Positions 19,426 to 33,350 of a DNA stretch of 64,000 bases are shown in pieces. The DNA comes from Chamaea fasciata. Its lineage: Eukaryota > Chordata > Aves > Passeriformes > Sylviidae. The translations under genes were made by a program, and so were the position numbers. How positions within the stretch are numbered: position 1 is the stretch's first letter; every line of letters starts with the position of its first letter. The stretch spans positions 56,543,449 to 56,607,448 of the forward strand of contig JARCOQ010000005.1 of assembly GCA_029207755.1 (NCBI GenBank), read 5' to 3'. Under the pieces are notes generated by a model. That model was given only the letters and a program-made list of their open reading frames with translations, was not told where the DNA came from and did no database searches.

Positions 19426-20756
19426 TTGAAAAGCCAGCTGGTCCTTGAAGGTTGAGCTAGAGATGCTGTCATGGAAGGGCTTGCATTTCAGAAAGAAAGT
19501 GGCCTGACTTCAAGAAAGATTTATGCATAAAAGTCCAGGTTTGCATTAGCCACGTGAGAGCTGAATTTAAGCGCACCTTTCGTTGTTGCTCCCCGCAGTG
19601 CCCAAGCTGCCCAGCCCCGCTGCTGCCATCTCTGTGGTGTTTTCCAGGCTGCTGCTCACGTCTTGGGGTTCGGCTCTCTGACACGAGAGGATACAAGCGA
19701 GCCACAGGGTCATGCAGAAGCCTGCAATGCAGCTAGACAAAGCAGGCAGCAAGAGAAGGGAAAACTCATTAACTGTAGTTCACCACAGAGCAAATGAACA
19801 CAGGGATGTCAATAACCCAAAATCACACAAGCCACCCATGGAAGAGCAGGGGTTTGCTGTGCCCTTGTCTCAGTCAGGAGGGCAAGGGCTGAGGCTGTCT
19901 GTGTCAGCAGATACTCCCTCCCCAATTCTGGGCACCTGGACTTGGAAGCTCAGTGTGGGAAGTGTAGCAGGAGTGCTCGTCTCTTGTGGTCCAACTCCTG
20001 TTTCAAATGAGCACCATCTATTCAAGATTCCAGCCAGTCGTGAAGGGAAAAAACTACTGAATTTGGAAGGAAAATAAGGCAAATTTTGAGAATTAAGTTT
20101 AGGAGAAAGAAATCACTTGTCAGCTTCATCTGCAACACAGTGGGGCCTCGGCAGATTGAACAGAGGGACAGGCAGCAACAACTCGAGCTCTTCAGAGCAG
20201 AGAATTCGCCCGCTGTGTCCCAGAGGAGCACCCCAAAGTTCACCTTTCCCTTTGCTTTGAGTATCTGCTAATGTTTTGTGCCCACCCAGGAGCGAGGACC
20301 CCCTCACTGGAATGCCAGCACTCTGTTTCAGAGGCAGGATAATCTCACGGTGACCTTTCTTGTCAGACACACATGATAACTGCAGCAGACTGGGGCTGCA
20401 TGGGGTGAGGATGCTGGTAATGAAATGCTTTCATAGCTCGACACTCATTATTCTGTTACATTACCAGGCTCTCCCCCAGGGGCCCTCTAAAGAGTCACGG
20501 CTGAGCTCTTTTCCTGCAGAGACCAAAACCAGACCACCTAACAAGATACATTTACTAAAATTTTTGCTCCCTCCCTGCTCAGAGGGAGCGTGGTCTTGTT
20601 CATTTGCATGAGACGGAAGTGGAAGAACTATGCCAGCTCAGCTCTGATTTTATCAGCCTGCTAACCCAGGCCAAACAAAGCAGTGAGCCCGTGGCCAGCC
20701 AGGAGTGACAGAGGCTGCTGCCATCCTAGAGCTCACCGTGCAGGCCCCTGACTTGC

Positions 20757-20782
20757 CCCAGCATCCCCAGCATCCCCAGCAT
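20757..20782. repeat. Short tandem repeat, 9-bp unit x3
   Basis: Three head-to-tail copies of a CCCCAGCAT unit. This is a minor minisatellite seed with no evident function. Confidence 0.8.
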
Positions 20783-21966
20783 GTCTCAAACACAGTGTCT
20801 CTGCTACCCTGCGTCTGCTATTGACTTGCAAAGGCTGACCACTGACTGCTTCTTTGTAAGAGACTGCACTTCTCCTTTGACTGTTTAATTCCCTGCTATT
20901 TCTTCCCATCCTGAGATAAACCCTTGGCCTTCTCAGCTCTGAAATTCAAAGCAGACCTCACCGGGAGCAGGCTGCTCAGAATGAAGCCTGCATCGCCTGT
21001 GATAGCAAAGCCCTCTCACAGAGCTCAGCTCTGTACCAGGAAATGAGCTGGTGGCCCAAGGGCACGCCCAGCAGCAGGAGAGCTCTTCTGCCAGCAGATA
21101 CGGTTGGAGAGAGGTCACAGAGTCCACGCTTTGGGCCCTCATCTCTCCCCTGCTCAGTTCCCTGGAGACAACCCTTTCAGTCAGAGGTGATGGTGGGTAT
21201 TTCAGGAGGTATTGAACAGGAGAACTGAAGGCATTAGGTATCCTGCTTTGGCTTTTGCTAACTGTTCACAGCAATACTCAAAATGCATGCCAGGAACATA
21301 AAGGGAGAAATAATAAACCCTGCCATAAGGAGCATGTGATTTGGAAAAGCAGAGGCAGGCAGAGGGCGAGAGAAGGGAATAAAACACAAAGGCAAAGTCT
21401 TCATAGCAGCAGTTGGCACTTGGAGTTGGCCGTATATATTCGAAACCACTATGCACAGAAAGCCACTTGTATTTCAATGCCTTCTAATGACTAAATAAAG
21501 TGAGCACACACATGCAGGTACACAAGGCCCTCAGTGGGTAAAACATGAAACAACCCCAAATATCCACCTTCACAATGATGCAGATTTCCTTCTTTTCTGT
21601 TGTTTTCTTACAAGCTTCCTGCAAACCTGTCAGAGCAAAGGAGGCTGAGTGAAACGTGTTGCCCTGTGCATTGAACAAAGCTTCAAGTTCTCAGTTTCAC
21701 ATTTGGGGTGTTTCTGACAGGCTGCAGTTTCTGCTTCATTTAACGTAGCTCATTCCTTTTGGGATTTCTCTACCCACCATATCTGCAGCAAGAAATATCA
21801 TGTGCTGAGGTTTGTAAAGAGCTTTCAGACAGAACAGGTGACTGCTGAGTCCTCCCTTCCTTCCCCTCTGTCAGAAAGAAATTCATGCATTACCTTGCAC
21901 TTCTTGTCTCTTCCCGGCTACCGATTTTCACAAATAGAAACCTAAATATTTTTGAAACTTCTTATG

Positions 21967-22016
21967 CCCCATCAAACTTGTTTGCAAATAACCAGTGGAT
22001 CCAAAGTTTGATGGGG
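21967..22016. repeat. Perfect 13-bp inverted repeat (hairpin)
   Basis: CCCCATCAAACTT at 21,967-21,979 is the exact reverse complement of AAGTTTGATGGGG at 22,004-22,016, with a 24-nt spacer. The flanking bases do not extend the stem. It could form a cruciform or an RNA hairpin if transcribed, or be a chance or residual terminal inverted repeat. Confidence 0.85.
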
Positions 22017-23917
22017 ACAGATGGGCAGACGTGAAGCGACAGAACCTTCATTTCCTTAGGAAACCAGTCTAAAAATATTATGTTCAGAGCTCAGCTTTTT
22101 CCGTAAAGATGCGCAGCTTCCCGGGAGGCCCAGCCAAGTCAGGGGACGCAGGTGGCAGCAGCAGCTCAGTGTCCTGGGTGACACCTTTGCTCCTCGCAGC
22201 TGTCATTGCTGTTACTGCCAAAGGTGTGTCCCTTCGGCTCTTCCTTTCATCTGTGAGGCTCTGCCCTTGTGAAGATCTCTGCTCTGGGACTGAGTCCCAA
22301 AGAGGAGCCCACCAGGGAGGATGATACAGGAACACTCACGGTTGGAACGGAGATCCACCTTGTCTGAGTCAGGATCTGAATGCTCCCAAGGTACACCTGG
22401 CAAGTTGAGACACATCTGCAGAGATGGGAAGATACCCTGAGGGAAGCTGTATCTCAGGACAGGCAGTCAGCCAGGCTTTCCTCCCTCCTCCAGCTGTAAC
22501 AGCACCATCCAGAATGGACTTGCAGGAAACCTTGCAACCCACCTGCCAGCCTTGCTTTGCCCAGGAGTAAGCAGGATGGATGCTAACATCTGCAAGAGCT
22601 TATTGTGAAATCGACTGAGGTAGTGCTGCTCAAATGCCAGGTGGCATAGTCCCTGTCTGTATAAAACAGTCCCTTTTTTGCCATTTTGCCAGTAATAAAT
22701 TAATTTCCACCAGCCCCACAACTTCCCTGCAGAGCTAGATTCAAGCTGCACATTTATTAGGAGCATGTTCATCTATTCCTGAACACAGAATGTGCTCCTG
22801 CAGCCCAGGGGCTCGCAGGACTTGCTAATGGGAATGCAGGAGGTTGTGCACCAGCTTCACTGCCCGGTGGGGAGGGGACAGGGAAGGAGGAGGGAAGCAG
22901 TGCTCTCCCTTCAGGCACTGCCGAGGTACCTGGCCCCTGGAAGTGTTCCCAGCTGGTACGGTGGATGGCTCTTGATTGTCCTGTCAGACCTTTGCTGACA
23001 AGTACTTAAATTGAGCGAGTTCATCCCATAAAATTTAAGGAAGAAGTGAAAGAATAGAAGAATGAAAAGCAATGTATTTTTCTTTTAGCACCTCTTTTTT
23101 TCTCATTTTCTCCTGAGGTGTCAGCACCTTAAATAAAAGGCATTTTACTACCTCACTGTTGTCTGCATCCAGCCACAAATAGCAACACTGGTGCAAATAG
23201 ACCAAGGTCTCAGCCTGCCAGCTCTGCCCTCAAGGGTGTCACCTCTGTGCAGAGCCCTTTGTTCTCCTTCCTCCCTCATTTCTCCTTTGCTGTCACATTC
23301 ACTCCTGCCAGCTCGGAAAACACACGTCCTCTGCTTGCAGAGATACAAGGAGGTTGAGGGCAAACTCAGTTCCCAAGGTCTACAGCTCAGCTTCCATCCA
23401 CCAAGAGGATGGCCAGGAGGAGCCACATTACTGATTTCCAGTTCCTCATGAGTAATTTCCAAATTTGAAAACAATAGTGAGAGCTGACAAAGTATTGCTC
23501 TGTCCTGGCTCCCTCCTGCAGCCCCAGGAGGGCTGGCTGGAAAGGGATCTCCTACAAATTCTGCATGCTGGGGAGCCCACATTAAACTGTGTGAGAGTGT
23601 TGGAGATCAGAAGCCCCTCCCTCAGCAGGTCCAGACAGAGGAGATAGAAGGAGGATGCAACAGGGTCCTCAGTGGAACCTCCAGCCAGGCAGAGTACTGG
23701 GCTGGCCGGTGGCTCCCAACACATAGCAAACACTAAACCAGGGGCACGCATCACTTTTTCTGTTAAAGCTGACTGCATTTTTGCTTTTCCTGATGAGCCC
23801 AGATAGGATTGCAGCAGAACACTGGCAGTGTGTGTACGGGATGTAAGTTATGGGGGAGCTGGCCAGAGAGCTTATTCCCTTTGACCTCTTGTTCCTCTTT
23901 ACACACCACAAGACTTG

Positions 23918-24495
23918 TGTCTTGTTATAAATGTATATTATAGGGTTGGCTTTCCGCAAGATGTGTGTTATATGAGTAATAATGTTGTGGTAAAGATATA
24001 AGTTTTTCTTTTGTTTCTGCTATTAGTAAAGAGAACTAAGCATAGTGGTATTAGCTGATATAGTATGCCTAAACTGTCTGTTTGGCCGGGATAACATCCA
24101 GTGAACATGCGAAAAGGGACTCTGCTATTGACATACCAGCTATCAAGCATCTACTCTCTGAGGAAAGAACGGACCAAGGCCCAAACTGGAGGTGATAACG
24201 AAGAAATGGGCAAGAAACACGCATGCTCTAAAAAGGCGGACCCAAGGAGGGACCATGCAGAACAGTTCCTGGAATATGGAAACTCGTTTATGGAAAAATA
24301 TGAATATTCAACAGACTGATGCAATAGAAAGAGTATTTAAAGTATGACTTTGATATAGCAGTGTGTGGACTTGACTAAGTGTCAAGTCACCCGGCTGGCC
24401 GGACTTTGCTTTTCTTAATCTCTTTTGTCTTATTATTTTATGAAATCTATTTCTTAAATTTTACATAGAAAGTGAACCTCGTTTTTCACATGTCT
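23918..24495 (+). mobile_element. Solo LTR of an ERVL-type endogenous retrovirus with 5-bp target-site duplication
   Basis: The LTR body runs 23,923-24,490 (568 bp), starting TGTTATAA and ending TTTTTCACA, so it has the TG...CA ends of retroviral LTRs. It is flanked by the exact 5-bp direct repeat TGTCT at 23,918-23,922 and 24,491-24,495. Five-base duplications are typical of ERVL (class III) elements and common in birds. A TATTTAAA-like box near 24,330 and a T-rich stretch after about 24,415 fit the U3-R-U5 order on the plus strand. No internal retroviral sequence or second LTR is present, so this is a solo LTR left by recombination. The boundaries are supported by the duplication; the family assignment is inferred. 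Confidence 0.8.
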
Positions 24496-27400
24496 CTTTG
24501 AAAAGCCTAGTGGGAGCCTCTGGGACCTGCCTCATTCCTCCTAAAGCTGGCTGCATACATCATCTGGGATGTATTTCTCTACAGGAGCACAGTCATAGGC
24601 AAATACAGCCCAGACAGGAGGGTCACACAACATAAGTGAGAAAAGGACAAGAGATTTACAGGCTGTCATACCATCAGGAGTGGGATATTGTGCTCCGACT
24701 TCCCATTTTATTCTTTCTTTATGGATCCAGGAAAGTTTTATGTTTTTAAAACTCTTATTTATTATCACTTTTCCCATTTTGCTAAAAAATGTACTTGGGC
24801 ATAGCTGTATTTCTATTATATTTGTAGTAGTGGTACTGAATTATTGAGGTAAATGCAAACTTGCATATTAAAACAAAAAAGGATTTTAATTATTTGGAGA
24901 AATACAAACTAGGAAGGCATTGGGCCAGCACAAAAAGGCAATGACCAGTAGCCTCTCCTGAGTCCAAACCAAATCCAGGCACCTCTCTCTGCCTTGGCCC
25001 CCTCCCACACAGACATTTGCACATGCACATAAGCACATATCACACTATCCCCTCATTGATTTAATGGGACATACTGTACTTCAGAGGCTAGATTTCTTCT
25101 ATGACCGTTTGGCAGAGCATACCAAAGTGGCCACAAGCTCATCTGTGATGCTCAGAAAAAATAATAATAATAAAAAATCCAGGCCAGAATGAACAGAAAA
25201 TAAAAGAGTGGAGTTGATAAAAACAGTGAAGTTGGCTGAGGATTTTTTTGATGTACCCAGAGAAGAAACAGTCATAAATGTTTCCATCAGGTGTGCAATG
25301 TACCCATAAAATGTTCCAAATATATTTTTGTGCATTTGCAGATGGAAAAAATCACTTATATTCCTCAGCAGTTATTTTACCAGTGAGACAAATGATGATG
25401 TGTTGTTGGACTAGAGGGTACAGATCACAGCTAGGGACGGGAATTGTTTTGATACGTGTTCAAGTGGCTCTGTGCAGGTGTAACAGACCTAAATATAAAC
25501 TGGCACAGCTGATAGGCAAGAACAGCTTGAAAATCTGCACTTCATGAATGCATTTCCATTTACTCCCCTGAGCTGAGGATCAAGCCCCAGATCTTTTAAA
25601 TATGCATGTCTCAGAACAAATCTGTGGTTTTGCTTTGCTCAGTGCAACATCAGGAGCCACTATATGTCAAGAAGAAAGTGATGGCTTCCCTGTCCCATGC
25701 AAGCCCATTCAGGATGTCACCTGGAAGCACCTGACATACCCAAAAGGTGTTGGATCACTGTCATAGAGTTCACCTGGCCTGTACAGGGACTATGAGAAAA
25801 ATCTGTGAGAACAATCTCATCCAGAATTATCCATCACTCACTGTGAGATTGAAACCTAATTTGATTGCTATTACTGTATGTATTTTTATTGTTCTCCATT
25901 TGCTTAATGAATGTTGCAGTTGTAGTAATAAGATTATTGGTAGTATGAAACAGATTTGAAGAATGATGAGAAGATAATTAGATGATACCTTGAGGGTGAT
26001 TTCTGTTTAAGATGTAGTAACTATGTCATGGAGTAAATAAACTTGGTGAGGGAATGAATCTATGGCTATTAACCTAAGATACTATTATTCCCACATTACC
26101 AGGATACACATTTTGTTACAGTGAGGTTACCAGTGACTGATGCTTGGTCCAGGCTCCCCCATCCACTCGTGAGGCTGTAGGACAAAGCCTTGCCCAGGGT
26201 ATGAATGGACAAGCAGCTATGGTTCCCACAGCCCAGGATGTGGTGGCTGAGGTGGGACCCAGCAGAGCTCCCGTGGGTTGTGAACGGTGAGGTCCAAGTG
26301 TTCAGACTGTTCCTGGCTTTCAAGAGCTGTGCCCTACATCTTGTCTAGCTCCCAATACTCATGTGCGATGGCCACAAAAGCCTGACAGCACAGCAGTAAC
26401 AGCGATGGACCTTGGCCAGCAAAGCTGTAACCTTAAAGCCACACATTCCTTTCTAGATCAACGCTTAGTGACATTTCAGGATAAGAAGGGGTCTGCTGCT
26501 TCTTGGATCTGCAAGGCTGAATGGGGACAAAGCATTCACATATCCATGAACCTGCAGATCCTGAGGCTGCCCAGCTGTCGTGGCTGAAACAATAGGCTCA
26601 CCATCCCCTTCCTCCCTCCCTTCTTGGATCTAGGTGTGTTCACACAACCAGCTGTGTGCTCCAGGTGACAAACTCCGCTGAGTACACAGCTGCTTGTGTC
26701 CCACTGTTTTAGTAAAGTGGTGGGAACGACAGTGCACACACACAAACAGATGCACAGCTCTGCAGCCTGCCCTCCACTGAACCATCTAAATCTCTTGTTT
26801 GTTTTGGTATATTTAGTGAATTTCACCAGCTTCCTTAGTATATTTAATGGTCTGTGGAATGGTCTGATCATTTTCCTTGCTCTTCACTTAAATTTTTCAG
26901 TCTCTTTAAGGACTTTCACAGATCCATTTTGATCCTAACTAATGAGAGTTCCTACAGAATTTTAAAAGCAATTCTGCTAGTAACATTTATTTTCTCTATA
27001 GTCTCTCTTTCAGTCCTATCTCTGGTAATCTCAGTCTGTCTTCTTTTAAAGGTTGAGCAAAACTTTGGATAGTAGGTTTGCTGTTTTTCAAAGTCAGATC
27101 ATTACACACAACGTAATTCTAAGGTGTACCTACTGCATTTTCACACAGGTAGCTGGGAGCAGCTCTAGGCCCCCAAAATGCCTGCCAGCTGTGTATTCAA
27201 CTGCAAGTAGAAATTCCCAGGATGAACTGGCTTGGCAATTTCAGTAGTGTGACATGGCCAATTTCAGCAGACACCATTTTCTGTGAAAAAACCCAAAATC
27301 TCTTTATTTACTAGAACACACCAATATCACATTTCATTGGCATCTGTGGCACAGAAGTCATTGTTTTGCAGCTTTGAGCAAAGCTTTGCAGGACTACTAA

Positions 27401-30400
27401 TAGTGTCCTTGGAGAAATTAATGCATAGGTTAACTCTTGTGCTGTGAACCGTTGGAATAGACTCCCCATATAAACTTCAGTTTCTCAGACTCTGTATTAA
27501 TATTGACACTACACATCTATTAAACATCAGCGAGCAGCAGTGCTCCAGGTGGTTGCTGCAAGCAGCCAGATTAGGGGCAAATGTTAGTAGCCTTCCCAAT
27601 GAATCTTTCCATATTTTCCTCATCTGTGTGGACAGGCTCTCCCCCGTCATCTCACCCGTGACATACTCATTGCAGTTTTTATGCTATATTATTTATTCTA
27701 GAATTATTTGCATTATCTAGAATTTTCTGTTTTGTTTGCTTAGCTTTGTCCTGGTACTAGAGGAAACTGTGCTTTGTTCCTACAGAAATTAATGTGATGG
27801 TTCTGATATCCTCCATTCAGGGGTCCTACCAAGATCCCCTCTTTGCCTCTGATTTAAGAGTATCTTTCCTAAAGATAAGAACTGCAGGGAGTGTATCGCA
27901 CGATGCTAAGGGAGTTGAGATCTTTTCTGTGTGAATATAACAAATTATGCCTTTTCCAGTATATTGCCCATTTATTTTCCAGTTTTTTTAACATAATTCT
28001 TTGTGTTTAATAAGCTTATCACTGTCCATTCTGTTTCCATATTTACTTTTTGCTACGTGTGACTCTCCTACAAGTATCTTCCAAAAGTATTTCTGGCAAC
28101 ACATATGCTACTGTATAACAGTTAAAAAATAAATGTCCTATTTATTTCCCGTTAGATCATTTCGTATTTGGCTGCTATGTTGTACATTTTCACTATGTAT
28201 AATTTTCGTCTAAGCATGTGGTGCTGTCCTTGTTTTCATTACCCATCCTATATATTTCTTCTGTTGGTATTCACATGTTTTTGTGAAGCAAAGTCAAGTC
28301 TGGTATTCCTTGCCTCTTTCATCATGGAGTGGACATTATCGCAACTTATGTTTCCTGCTACAGTGTACATAAATCCATACACTGTTTTACATGTTTGACA
28401 TCCTGAGTCTCCTCTTCTCTATGACCTGGGATCCTCCAGGTATTTGTAATGGCAGAGCCGTGCCCATCCTCTGCAAGATTCACCCTGTGAAGTGATTTCT
28501 GTTTCTTGGCAAAGCTTATCTTCTCTGTTAATTCTTAATTGTAAATCTCCTGTTAGCAGTTTAACACTTCATTCTCTCACTTATGGTATTTCCTTAATTT
28601 ACTTTACTCCAGGTACCTTATGGTACTTGGTATTTAAATTGCTCTTCCCATCTGTTCTTAGCTAGGGAAAGCAAGAAAACAAAGCAAGTAAGGATGTCAT
28701 ATAAATGGAGTCAATAATGCCTGTGCATTTGGAGGGCGTGGATAACAAGTATTGGCTCGTTACTGTGGTTCAAACCACTTTCATTTAATGTAAAATACAT
28801 GGCTGTTCTAATCTAGCCTAGTCAAGTCCCAGAGTCTCACACTGCCCTCAGCAACATCTTATCATAGATCCTTAAAGCAGCATATTAAGTGAAAAGAATG
28901 TCTAAACAGCTTGAAAAGCAAAGCCAGTCTTTGAACTGACACCAGATCACGATGTGATAGGAATTCAAAGCATATGCACTGTATGCAGGGAAAGAAACAA
29001 CATGAGATTTAAAAGCAATGCCTGTGTCAGTCATAATTAGCATGTCAATTAACAACATGAAAACAACAAAACCAACTTATAAAACCATATCACTTAGTAA
29101 CTTTCTGGAAGACAAATGCAATGTGAAACTGTTCAAATTAGCCACAGAGCTTGTTGAAGTACATTTGCTGAAAATGCTACGAAGTTTATAAAGAAAATGT
29201 TTGGAAGAACTCTCTAATGTCTTCCCAAACCTAAGGAAGCAGTATATACGTCAGGATCCGTAACTCCAACAACATTTTTCTCACAGGAGAAGTGATTATC
29301 TTTAAATAGGTGAAAGCTATGAGAAAGAAGAAGATCAGGTTTTATTCTAATTTAGCTAATTTACTGGGAGAAAAGAAAAAGACAAAATACAATTATGCGC
29401 TCATCGACACCTGAAGACATTAAGACCTCTACTTCACAGACTGATAAAGCGGCCAGTTGCAATTTGTGAGCAAAGATCCTTGTCAGTATAAGGTGCAGAA
29501 TGCATCTTTTGGCAGGGACTGAACTAGACCAATTTATAGTAACTCAGTGGGATTACACTTTTTCTAAGTGGTCATATTTTGCACTCCAGCATCCAAGACA
29601 AATTAATCTTCTACCTTCTAAAGCAGCAAAGGTATTTGGTTGGTGAAAAAGAAAGGGAGTGGTTCATCATTACAGTGATGGATTTTCTCCTGCCCTTGAC
29701 TGCAACTGCTTCTGTTGATCCCCAAAGTCCACCTAAGGACAAGGATAAAACAAGTTGTTGTCCCAGAGCATTGCTACTGACTTTGGAAGGAGTGAAACTT
29801 TGAGCAAACACAGTAATGTGCTGGGTATGTGATCTAAGATGTCAGCCAGATGTGTTCAGTGGGCCATGGTGATGCACACAATTGAGTCAAAAGAAAATGA
29901 AAATAGAAGCATTTAATACAAAACCAACAGGGAATCTCTTTCCTTCAAACTATGGCTGTTGCTCTTTGATTACAATTGCCCAAGGCGCTGCTCCATCTGG
30001 TCCATAGATTAGGATGTCACTGCCTCGGTGAAAAATGAACCATTGCTGCAGATATATTAGTAGTTTTCAGGAGCTCTTCTGAATACAAGATTATCTGGCT
30101 ATGGGATATAAGCAGGATGGTATATAGCAGCAGCTGGATTTTTAGCTAGGCAGTATCTCAGTGTGAATATAGGTAAGTATATGTGATATTTGTGGATGCA
30201 CTGAAATCAAGGAACAGTGTAAAAATCTTAATTTCCTCCTCTCTCATGCAGCTGTACAACGGGGATAAAAGGAGAGAATATGAGTTATTTCTTTTGTTAA
30301 ACAATGAGCATTAATCTCTGCCAGAAGCAAAATGCCTGAGTGAGGAGTCTCATGGGTTACATCCCTCACTCAGATTCAGTGCAGAAGTGACAATACCTGC

Positions 30401-33264
30401 CTGCAGATGTAAGGCCAGGAGAGGTTTGATGCCTCCAGCCTGCTGGGTGGAAGCCACATCCCTTCCAAATAGGCACTGCTTAGAGGGGAATGCACATCCT
30501 GCAGGCAGGTCTGCACTGTGCATTTGGACTTTATCCTTCTCTCTCCCTCCTGCTATCCTACTATTTTCTATGCTGAGTCCTCTAATATGTAGCAGTACCA
30601 TAGTAACAGCATGAGCTCAGAGATGGGTGACCTCAGCCTCAGTCAGCAGGACTTTCTTGAGGGTAGGAACCTGTATCAGCAACAAAACTGATGTCTTTGA
30701 TGTAACTCTCACTGAGACCTTCACTGAGAAGCAGAGTGTAGGCTTAGAACAGGAGCTGCTAGACACTTCTGTGGAGGGGCTTGTGCTGCTGGGTGAATGG
30801 ATAGATCCCAGTCCCAGGGCACTGGCCTTGTTTCCCCATTTGGAGCAGACCCAGAGGAGAACTAATTACACTCAAAGCTTAGGGTCCAGGCCTCCTCACA
30901 CTAATGCCTCAGTGGCACCTGCGTTTACTAAATCCAAATGGTTTGGGAGTGAGTGTAGAGCCTTCTGAAACCTGTCTCTGCTAAAGGAACAAGTTCCTGA
31001 CAAGACTGCCGCAGAGCAACTTAATGGGTTTCTGCTGCTGCTCAAAAGCTGTGAATATCTCTATTCATTCCCTTGGAAAAAAGCTTAATAAACTCAAGAG
31101 AATCAGGAAATATTTCTGTGCAATAGCTCAGATGTGGGAAGAGGGGGCAGGGTGTAAAGGTGGTGGGTTTTCCCATATAAATATGCTAGGCATGCTCCTG
31201 AATTTCCTTCTATGGAGGGTGAAGCTCAGGTCATATTCTGCTTACAGAAGAGCCAAGGAAGAGCAAGGAGGGGGAATAAGGGAGAGATTATTCTTGTGCA
31301 GAGTTTCTCTGAGTTACCCAACCAAAAACCCTGCCAATGTGATTCAGTTCTTTCTCCAAACCAGTGGAGCAGGCACTGACTGCAGACATGACTGCCCCAG
31401 GGAATCACACCTCCAGGCAGAGCTGGAAATGAGGGCAAGAGAATCCATCATGAACTTTCTCTGCTCTCACAGGCAGGAACTTTCTCTGATGAGCTTCAGT
31501 GACTGCAGTGCTCCTCTCTCTTACATAAATCATCGGCCGGGGTAGAATAGAGTGGGACCTGGGACACACCGTGGAGGAGGAGCTTCAGGCCCTGGACACA
31601 AAACCAGGAGAACAGAAGTAGAGAGACACAGACTGGGAAGCCCACCAGAGATTTCGGCTAGCCCAGGGACTCTCCTGGACAGGAAGAAAAAGAGCTTTGT
31701 CTGCAGCCAAGCCTATGCCTGTGGCTTGTGGTTAAGGAAAGTCAGAGGTGGATGTGCCTAAAAGGCTGGAGCTCCCATCCCACGGCCTGATCTGGAGAGG
31801 AATCCAGTTAGTGCTGCTCACATTCACCAAGCAAAAGGGCTCTCCCTCAATTTAAACCATGCTTGGTGTTCAGCTGTTGTAGAATTAAAACAAAACAAAT
31901 TATTATCTCCCTTGCTGGGTCAGAGACATGGGAATGTTTAGATTCCATTCTTCTCCTCATCAGCTGCACAAAAGCCTGAAGGTTGTGTGAGGATGCTCTT
32001 CCCTGTCACTCTGGCCACAGGGATATTAATCATGTGAAAAACGGGGGGATGCAGGCAGCCTGACAGACAACGCTGCCTCGATCTGGCAGGATCACGGACT
32101 TGCATCGCTGCGGTAAACACACAGCTCCTGCAGAGCACTAAATTTGGTCTCTTTGCAACACAAGTAGATATTTGCATCTTACTTGTAAGAAAGCACCTGA
32201 AGAGACAGAATTACCGTGATGGCATGGGATGTGCTGACAGCACTGCTGTTCCATACCCTCAGACCATCGATAAACAAGTCTCAAATGCCAGAACAACCAG
32301 CAGGCTGAGGGGTCCCAATTCTCCACTGCTGTAAGGATGACAGAAGGACTACACTGGACTGGGGAGGTCCCTTTTTTTAATGCAAACGTAGGCACAGATT
32401 GTGTTGGACAGAAATGGAGACTAAATGATTTTCTGTCCTTATCAATTGTAGGGCATTGCCAAGCAGTAGACAAAAACCTCTCTACTGGCTCCTTTACATT
32501 CTGTGGCTAAGCACTGAGATGATGAGGATGTGACTTTTCCAAAGTAACAAATAAGTATGCATCTGAAGCATGTATCTGAAGCTTCTCCTGCTAGCAGGCT
32601 TGGAACTGATGGTAGAGATAGGATAATAAAAAAAATTACTCATCATAAAAGGGTCAGACATGACTAACCAGGATGAGGTGTTCACCTGTCTTCATACACA
32701 ACTTGTGAGATAATTTTAGGTGACACATCCCCAGTCAAGTATTTAGAGTTACAGAGCAGCTTTTTGAATTAGTCTGTTTTTTATAAAAAACATCTAGCAA
32801 TCATAAGAAAACAAAATCACACGTTCCAGCCTCCTCTGAACAGTGTTATGAAAAAGAAAGCAGGAATTTTACTTGGTCTAAAAAATTACTACAGCATATA
32901 ATCTAGTGGATGCTCAAGACCGGTCCTTTATCCTCTCATTTTCCATTGCACACACTCTAATACCTGCTTCTATTGATCTGACATGCAGAAAACTAGGACA
33001 GCTAAAAGAGAAGTACCTGGTACATGCAGCAGCATGGCAGGTGTGATCTACCTGGAGGGTGATCAGGTAGCCACAGCCAAAAACTAGGACATACATGTTT
33101 GCCAGGAGGAATTTCAGAATGGACGCTGCATTCTAAGTAAAGCCAGATAAAATGACCAGTGCACAATCTGTCGTTGCTATCTGCACTGTCTCTTTCTTCT
33201 CTCTTCAAAAAGCCCCACATCAAAAATCACCAACCCTAAATCTCAGATAGTGTCACACGGTCCC
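24496..33264. other. Intergenic DNA, no gene seen
   Basis: AT-rich sequence with no supported exon or RNA gene. The stretch at about 27,600-28,640 is especially T-rich on the plus strand and may be an old repeat too decayed to name. An unusually long open frame of 173 codons at 31,024-31,545 shows no domain, signal peptide or family likeness that I recognise. An AAT run occurs near 25,158-25,172. Confidence 0.55.
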
Positions 33265-33350
33265 AGTAGGGGAGATGGGATGAGACCTCTGGACTTCACT
33301 CTGTCCAACCACCCTGTCCAAAGCAGGGTCAAGTCCCTCTGCTAGGGATG
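33265..33350 (-). mobile_element. CR1 LINE 3' fragment
   Basis: The plus strand reads GAGACCTCTGGA, then CTGTCCAACCACCCTGTCC and AAAGCAGGGTCAAG. This is a mutated form of the well-known antisense CR1 3'-region string (GACCTCTGGAGGTCATC, GTCCAACCCCCCTGCTC, AAAGCAGGGTCA). The element therefore lies on the minus strand and is heavily truncated at both ends, as is usual for CR1. Only this core is recognisable; the true borders may extend somewhat further. Confidence 0.7.

Larger units (their letters stand above)
19426..23917. other. Intergenic DNA, no gene seen
   Basis: I see no supported coding sequence or RNA gene. Minor structure: three tandem copies of a CCCCAGCAT unit near 20,757-20,782, and a perfect 13-bp inverted repeat at 21,967-22,016 (listed separately). 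A 121-codon open frame at 19,712-20,077 has no recognisable motif and is treated as chance. Confidence 0.55.

Noticed and set aside
19712..20077. 121-codon plus-strand open frame
   Set aside because: No recognisable motif, no splice context and competing open frames on the opposite strand.
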